Shown here one piece after another: positions 54,855-58,784 of a stretch of DNA of 58,784 nucleotides (position 1 is the first letter of the stretch; each line of letters begins with the position of its first letter). The notes below the pieces were generated by a model. The model saw only the letters and a program-made list of their open reading frames with translations. It was not told the origin of the DNA and searched no databases. The position numbers and the translations under genes were made by a program. The DNA is taken from the NCBI GenBank assembly GCA_964477035.1, contig CAYZCW010000014.1, positions 1 to 58,784 on the forward strand. Reading direction: 5' to 3'. This stretch comes from SLSG01 sp964477035 (GTDB taxonomy: Bacteria > Bacteroidota > Bacteroidia > Bacteroidales > UBA7960).

Positions 54855-56240
54855 ATGGCGGAAGATTTTTTTCAGGGATACAGGGGACGGGCACTGGAGG
54901 CCCTCAAGAAATACAATGTGCGGGTCTGGAGCCAGGCCACGGTGGAAACCAGCCGGGGTCATTTCACGGGCACCATCCTGCCGAGGGCGGAAAATGACGA
55001 CGACCGCCACATCGTGCTGAAGATCCCCACGGGCTACAATGTGGGCATCGACGTGGCCAACCTGATCGGCATGAAGGAAACCGGTTACAAGAAGGCGAAC
55101 TACAAGATTCCCGAGAAGGAGTTCCCCATGACGGAAGGATTGCCTTCGGTGAAACTCATCGGCACCGGGGGCACCATCGCCTCCCGCCTGGATTACCGCA
55201 CCGGGGCCGTGATCCCGGCCTTTTCCCCGGGAGAGCTCTACGGGGCGGTGCCCGAGCTGGCCGGCATCTGCAACCTGACCACCGAGAAGGTGTTCGCCGT
55301 GTTCAGTGAGAACATGGGCCCCGACCAGTACAAAAAGCTGGCCGTGGCCATCGGCAAGGAGATCGAAGGCGGCATCGGCGGCATCGTGATCGGGCATGGC
55401 ACCGACACCCTGCATCACACGGCGGCGGCGCTCACCTATATGGTGCAGGACCCGCCGGTACCCATCGTGCTGGTGGGCTCGCAGCGTTCATCCGACCGAC
55501 CCTCTTCCGATGCGGCCCTCAACCTGATGCATGCCTGCTACTCGGCGGGCCATGGCGACATTGCCGAGGTCATGGTCTGCATGTTCGGCCCGACTTCCGA
55601 CGATTACGGGCTGCTGCACCGGGGCACCCGGGTGCGCAAGATGCACTCCTCCTACCGCAGCACCTTCCGCACCATCGGGGAGACGCCCCTGGCCATGGTG
55701 ACCCGCAAGGAAGTGACCCCCCTCAAACAGGAATACAACCACCGGAGGAAGGACGGAAAGGCCAGGATCCTGCCCTACTTTGAGGAGCGGGTGGCCATGG
55801 TCTATTATTATCCCAACATGCATCCCGACATGATCGACTCCCTGGTGGCCAATGGGTACAAGGGCATTGTGATCGCAGGGACCGGCCTGGGGCATGTGAA
55901 CAAACCCCTGTATCCGGCCCTGGCCCGTGCCAGGGAAGCCGGGGTGGCGGTTTACATGACCGTGCAGACACTCTGGGGTTATGTACAGATGTTCGTTTAC
56001 GAGACCGGGCGCGAGATGATGGCCCTGGGGGTGGTCCCGGCAGAAAACATGCTGCCCGAGGTGGCCTATGTGAAGCTGGGCTGGGCCCTGGGGCAGAGCA
56101 GCGACCTGGAGGAGGTCAAACGCATCATGCTCACGCCCGTGAACGGCGATATCACCCGCAGGGAGCCTTACAATGGCTACCTGATCTATCAGGGCGGCGT
56201 TCCGGAGGTGGAAGAGTTTATCAGGAAATTCCGCAAATAG
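54855..56240 (+). CDS. gatD: Glu-tRNA(Gln) amidotransferase subunit D (archaeal-type GatD)
   Basis: A 461-residue protein of the L-asparaginase superfamily with an N-terminal small domain (FQGYRGRALEALKKYNVRVWSQATV, about residues 1-90) that ordinary asparaginases lack. Catalytic residues are intact: Thr107 in GTGGTIAS, Thr183 and Asp184 in GHGTDTLHHTAAAL, and Lys262 in RVRKMHSSY. It supplies ammonia to GatE. The domain layout and immediate pairing with gatE make a plain asparaginase unlikely. The RBS is weak (leader ACCCAACAGCGC). The next gene is 51 bp downstream. Confidence 0.93.
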   Translation: MAEDFFQGYRGRALEALKKYNVRVWSQATVETSRGHFTGTILPRAENDDDRHIVLKIPTGYNVGIDVANLIGMKETGYKKANYKIPEKEFPMTEGLPSVKLIGTGGTIASRLDYRTGAVIPAFSPGELYGAVPELAGICNLTTEKVFAVFSENMGPDQYKKLAVAIGKEIEGGIGGIVIGHGTDTLHHTAAALTYMVQDPPVPIVLVGSQRSSDRPSSDAALNLMHACYSAGHGDIAEVMVCMFGPTSDDYGLLHRGTRVRKMHSSYRSTFRTIGETPLAMVTRKEVTPLKQEYNHRRKDGKARILPYFEERVAMVYYYPNMHPDMIDSLVANGYKGIVIAGTGLGHVNKPLYPALARAREAGVAVYMTVQTLWGYVQMFVYETGREMMALGVVPAENMLPEVAYVKLGWALGQSSDLEEVKRIMLTPVNGDITRREPYNGYLIYQGGVPEVEEFIRKFRK

Positions 56241-56291
56241 GCATCCCCGGGTGTCTTGCGGAAAATGGCACACCACCAAATCGATTCCGCA

Positions 56292-58661
56292 ATGAAAACC
56301 AGACCCCTTGAAAAGGCACTGAATTGGGGCCGGCAGACCCTGCAGCTGCTTAAGAGAATCTTTAGCCCGGGACGGACGGCCGTACTGGGTGCCGCCGCCG
56401 GCATAGCCATCGTTTTTTTTCTGATGGCACTGGTGCCCGGGACCGTGTTCCTGAGGCATATCGGCTGGATGCCGGCCCTGGTGATGACCCTCGCGATCCT
56501 GCTGGCGGCATGGCTGGGCGCCCTGCTGGCGAACGAATTCATTGGCTGGATCCACAGAATCAGACCCCTGCTGCGTATTGCCCTGCTGGCAGGACTTCCC
56601 GTTGTCATGACATTTTATTCCATGCAGCTGACGGGGTCTTTGCTGGTCTACGCAATGGCTGTTATGGCGGGCGGACTGACCGGCGGGGCCCTGATGGTGT
56701 TCCGGAAAGACGGATGGTCCCGTTTCAGCCGCAGGGAAAAGATCCTGGCACCCTTTGGGCTGGGAGCGGGCCTGGTCCTACTGGTGGGCGGCACGGTCTG
56801 GATGGTTCACCCGGGCAGGGTGGTTGACCCGCCTGTAAATGCAGCCCTGCATGCGGAAGTTCTTCCGTCTGTGGTCGCTGCTGCAGATCCTTCCGCCCCG
56901 GGGCCTTACCGGGTGGACCACATAACCTATGGCAGCGGCCGCGACAGGCTGCGTGAAGAATACCGGGAGGGGGTGGCCTTCGTGACGGAGACCGTCGACG
57001 GGTCCAGATTTTTGACTGACTGGAAAGGGTTCAGAGGACGCTTGCGCACCAGGCTTTTCGGGTTCGGGCCGGACTCCCTGCCGCTGAATGCCCGCGTCTG
57101 GTTTCCAGCCGGGGAGGGTCCGTTCCCCCTGGTGCTGATCGTCCACGGGAATCACCTGGCCCTTGACTGGTCAGATCCTGGGTATGAATACCTGGGAACA
57201 TTGCTGGCCGGCAGAGGCTATGTGTTTGTGTCGGTCGACCAGAACTTCCTCAACGGCAGCCACACCAACCTGATGAAGGGTTTTGGCAACGAGAATGACG
57301 CCCGGGGATGGTTGTTGCTGAAACACCTCGAACAATGGAGGCGGTGGATGTCCGACCCCGGTCACCCGCTTTACGGCAAGGCGGATATGGACCAGATCGC
57401 GCTGATTGGCCACAGCCGGGGAGGGGAGGCGGTGGCCCATGCGGCCTTCTTCAATGGCCTGTCCTTTTATCCCGACAACGCCCTGGAACCCTTTGATTTC
57501 GGTTTCAATATCCGTGCTGTGGCCGCCATTGCCCCGGTCGACGGTCAATACCAGCCCGGCAAGATGCGGACGCCGCTGAAGGATGTGAATTACTTTGTGA
57601 TTCAGGGTTCACATGACATGGATATGGCATCCTATCACGGACTCAGGCCCTTTCACCGCCTGGAATTCTCCCCCGGATTCAGCGGTTTTAAGGCAGGGCT
57701 GTATGTGTCTGGCGCCAACCACGGCCAGTTCAATACCCGCTGGGGAAGGAAGGACGGGTCGAGTCCGCGCATTAATTTCTTCAACACCCGGCAGCTGATG
57801 CCGGAAACAGAGCAGTTGCAGATTGCAAAGGTTTACCTCAGTGCTTTCCTGGATGCCACCCTCATGGGAAAAACCGTTTACCTGCCTTTGTTCATGGATG
57901 CACGAACGGGCCGGGACTGGCTGCCTGAAACCGTGTACCTGAACCAGTTTGAACAGGCTGCCAGCCATTTTATCTGCCGTTTTGAGGAGGACCTGGACCT
58001 GTCGACCACCACCCTGCCGGGTGGGTTTATTGAAACGGACGGACTCACGCTGTGGCGTGAACAGGTGGTTGATCTGGCCTGGGGGACCCAGGATACCCGG
58101 GCAGTATATGTCGGGTGGCACAGGCAGGAGGGCGACAGCATCGCCCCCTCCTATACGGTCGGTTTCGATGCCGGGAGCCTCGGCCTGCACATGGGTTCGG
58201 CCCTGGTTTTTTCCCTGGCCGATCCGGGAGAGAAGGCCCCGCTGCCGGAGGGTGTGGAATCAGAAGACGGGAAGGATGAAAACAAAGACCCGGTGGATGA
58301 ACCGGAAGGACCGGGGGCGGAATCTCCTGATGTTCCCGGAAAATCCAAAGAGCCGGATTTGACTGACTTCACGGTAGAACTCACCGACATGGCGGGAGGG
58401 GTGGTGCGTTTTCCCATCAGCCGTTTCTCTCCTTTGCAGCCGCGGCTGTCCAGGCAACTGACCAAGTTGTCGTTCATGCAGCAGGTGGCAGAAGCCGAAA
58501 CCGTTTTCCGGTTTTATGCAATCCCCTTCAGGCAGGTGGTGCCTGAAGGGTCGGATTTTGATCCGGGCCGGCTCGCCCGGATACGCCTGTTGTTTGACCT
58601 TTCGGACCGTGGGGTGGTCGTGATGGACAACCTGGGATTCATGGAGATGGCCGCATGGTAA
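56292..58661 (+). CDS. Membrane-anchored alpha/beta hydrolase
   Basis: A 789-residue protein with five predicted N-terminal helices (about residues 25-170), then an extracytoplasmic alpha/beta hydrolase: oxyanion region PLVLIVHGNHLA, nucleophile elbow GHSRGGEAVAH, an acid in IQGSHDMDMAS and histidine in GANHGQFN. After about residue 560 a beta-rich domain follows, interrupted by an acidic, proline-rich linker (ESEDGKDENKDPVDEPEGPG). The hydrolase core resembles acetylhydrolase/PET-hydrolase-like proteins, but the substrate is unknown. ATGs at 56265 and a TTG at 56256 are alternative starts. It follows gatD by 51 bp on the same strand and ends before a terminator. Confidence 0.8.
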   Translation: MKTRPLEKALNWGRQTLQLLKRIFSPGRTAVLGAAAGIAIVFFLMALVPGTVFLRHIGWMPALVMTLAILLAAWLGALLANEFIGWIHRIRPLLRIALLAGLPVVMTFYSMQLTGSLLVYAMAVMAGGLTGGALMVFRKDGWSRFSRREKILAPFGLGAGLVLLVGGTVWMVHPGRVVDPPVNAALHAEVLPSVVAAADPSAPGPYRVDHITYGSGRDRLREEYREGVAFVTETVDGSRFLTDWKGFRGRLRTRLFGFGPDSLPLNARVWFPAGEGPFPLVLIVHGNHLALDWSDPGYEYLGTLLAGRGYVFVSVDQNFLNGSHTNLMKGFGNENDARGWLLLKHLEQWRRWMSDPGHPLYGKADMDQIALIGHSRGGEAVAHAAFFNGLSFYPDNALEPFDFGFNIRAVAAIAPVDGQYQPGKMRTPLKDVNYFVIQGSHDMDMASYHGLRPFHRLEFSPGFSGFKAGLYVSGANHGQFNTRWGRKDGSSPRINFFNTRQLMPETEQLQIAKVYLSAFLDATLMGKTVYLPLFMDARTGRDWLPETVYLNQFEQAASHFICRFEEDLDLSTTTLPGGFIETDGLTLWREQVVDLAWGTQDTRAVYVGWHRQEGDSIAPSYTVGFDAGSLGLHMGSALVFSLADPGEKAPLPEGVESEDGKDENKDPVDEPEGPGAESPDVPGKSKEPDLTDFTVELTDMAGGVVRFPISRFSPLQPRLSRQLTKLSFMQQVAEAETVFRFYAIPFRQVVPEGSDFDPGRLARIRLLFDLSDRGVVVMDNLGFMEMAAW

Positions 58662-58662
58662 G

Positions 58663-58696
58663 AAAAATCCCCTGAGGCTTTTGGCTTCAAGGGATT
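58663..58696 (-). terminator. Terminator of the tRNA-Leu transcript
   Basis: On the minus strand an AATCCC/GGGATT-based hairpin with an imperfect stem and AAAAG loop runs into TTTTTC. It starts 6 bases after the tRNA 3' end and also lies just after the stop of the convergent hydrolase gene. Confidence 0.6.
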
Positions 58697-58701
58697 CAGG
58701 G

Positions 58702-58784
58702 TACCCGGAGCCGGGCTCGAACCGGCACGGCCGCAATGGCCACAGGATTTTAAGTCCTGCGTGTCTACCAATTCCACCATCCGG
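58702..58784 (-). tRNA. tRNA-Leu (anticodon TAA), cut at 5' end by window edge
   Basis: On the minus strand the sequence runs from CCGGATGGTGGAATTGG, through the anticodon loop ACTTAAAAT (anticodon TAA), a long variable arm (GGCCATTGCGGCC) and the T arm GGTTCGAGCC, to the acceptor TCCGGGT and discriminator A at 58702. About two bases of the acceptor 5' end lie beyond the window. CCA is not encoded. Confidence 0.93.

Noticed and set aside
54855..56240. Plain L-asparaginase instead of GatD
   Set aside because: The N-terminal GatD-specific domain is present and gatE is immediately upstream.
58514..58780. 88-codon frame starting MVELVDTQDLKSCG on the minus strand
   Set aside because: It is the translation of the tRNA-Leu and antisense hydrolase sequence, a well-known spurious call.

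Overview
The window is one contiguous chromosomal stretch of a GC-rich Bacteroidota genome (about 60% GC by eye). Evidence for the phylum: the nadK - PorG-like DUF6089 - uppS - bamA - skp gene order; TlpA-type thioredoxin lipoproteins; a DUF5687 ABC permease; many operon heads preceded by the Bacteroidota -7 box TAnnTTTG; and start codons usually preceded by A/C-rich leaders instead of Shine-Dalgarno sequences. PorG-like and DUF5687 genes plus a PPi-type phosphofructokinase would fit a Bacteroidales-like or related lineage, but no rRNA is present to confirm this.

Layout. 1-9.3 kb: LOG-family protein, exported DUF4159 protein and gamma-glutamyltransferase, rsmE, a BASS-like transporter convergent with an MFS transporter, and an outer-membrane pair (porin-like protein plus an unknown barrel protein). 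9.4-14.9 kb: two tandem paralogous thioredoxin lipoproteins, a strong terminator and a MacB/FtsX-type permease. 14.9-20.4 kb: a leftward cluster with an FGGY-unrelated, NahK-like sugar kinase, a FucP/NagP-like sugar importer, a GH109-type NAD-dependent glycosidase and a DUF1080 lipoprotein, which reads as an N-acetylgalactosamine (or related amino sugar) salvage locus. 20.4-28 kb: DUF5687 ABC exporter, exported metallo-beta-lactamase-fold hydrolase, ACT protein divergent from lysA, a BH4-type pterin synthase with folE, fabD. 28-35 kb: Ca/Na antiporter and a leftward nucleotide-sugar operon (wbpE, wbpD, UDP-HexNAc dehydrogenase, galE, rfbB, PHP phosphatase), divergent from waaA. 35-43 kb: waaA, holin-like protein, msrA, iron alcohol dehydrogenase, PPi-type phosphofructokinase, mutS. 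42.8-51.6 kb: leftward envelope genes skp, bamA, uppS, porG-like, nadK, rodA, mrdA. 51.7-58.7 kb: rightward saccharopine-dehydrogenase-like gene, gatE, gatD and a membrane-anchored alpha/beta hydrolase, then a tRNA-Leu cut by the window end.

The most surprising element is gatE-gatD at 52839-56240. This heterodimeric Glu-tRNA(Gln) amidotransferase is the archaeal type, and it is embedded in an otherwise ordinary bacterial chromosome and overlaps the upstream dehydrogenase gene. Other points of interest are the amino-sugar locus, the CxxxxxHGH (biopterin-type) pterin synthase next to folE, and thioredoxin paralogs that are nearly identical at DNA level only in the redox domain.

No mobile element, CRISPR array, rRNA or phage gene was seen. 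No gap between genes exceeds 300 bases; the longest are 22636-22859 and 38718-38948. Bases 1-70 hold nothing I can assign.
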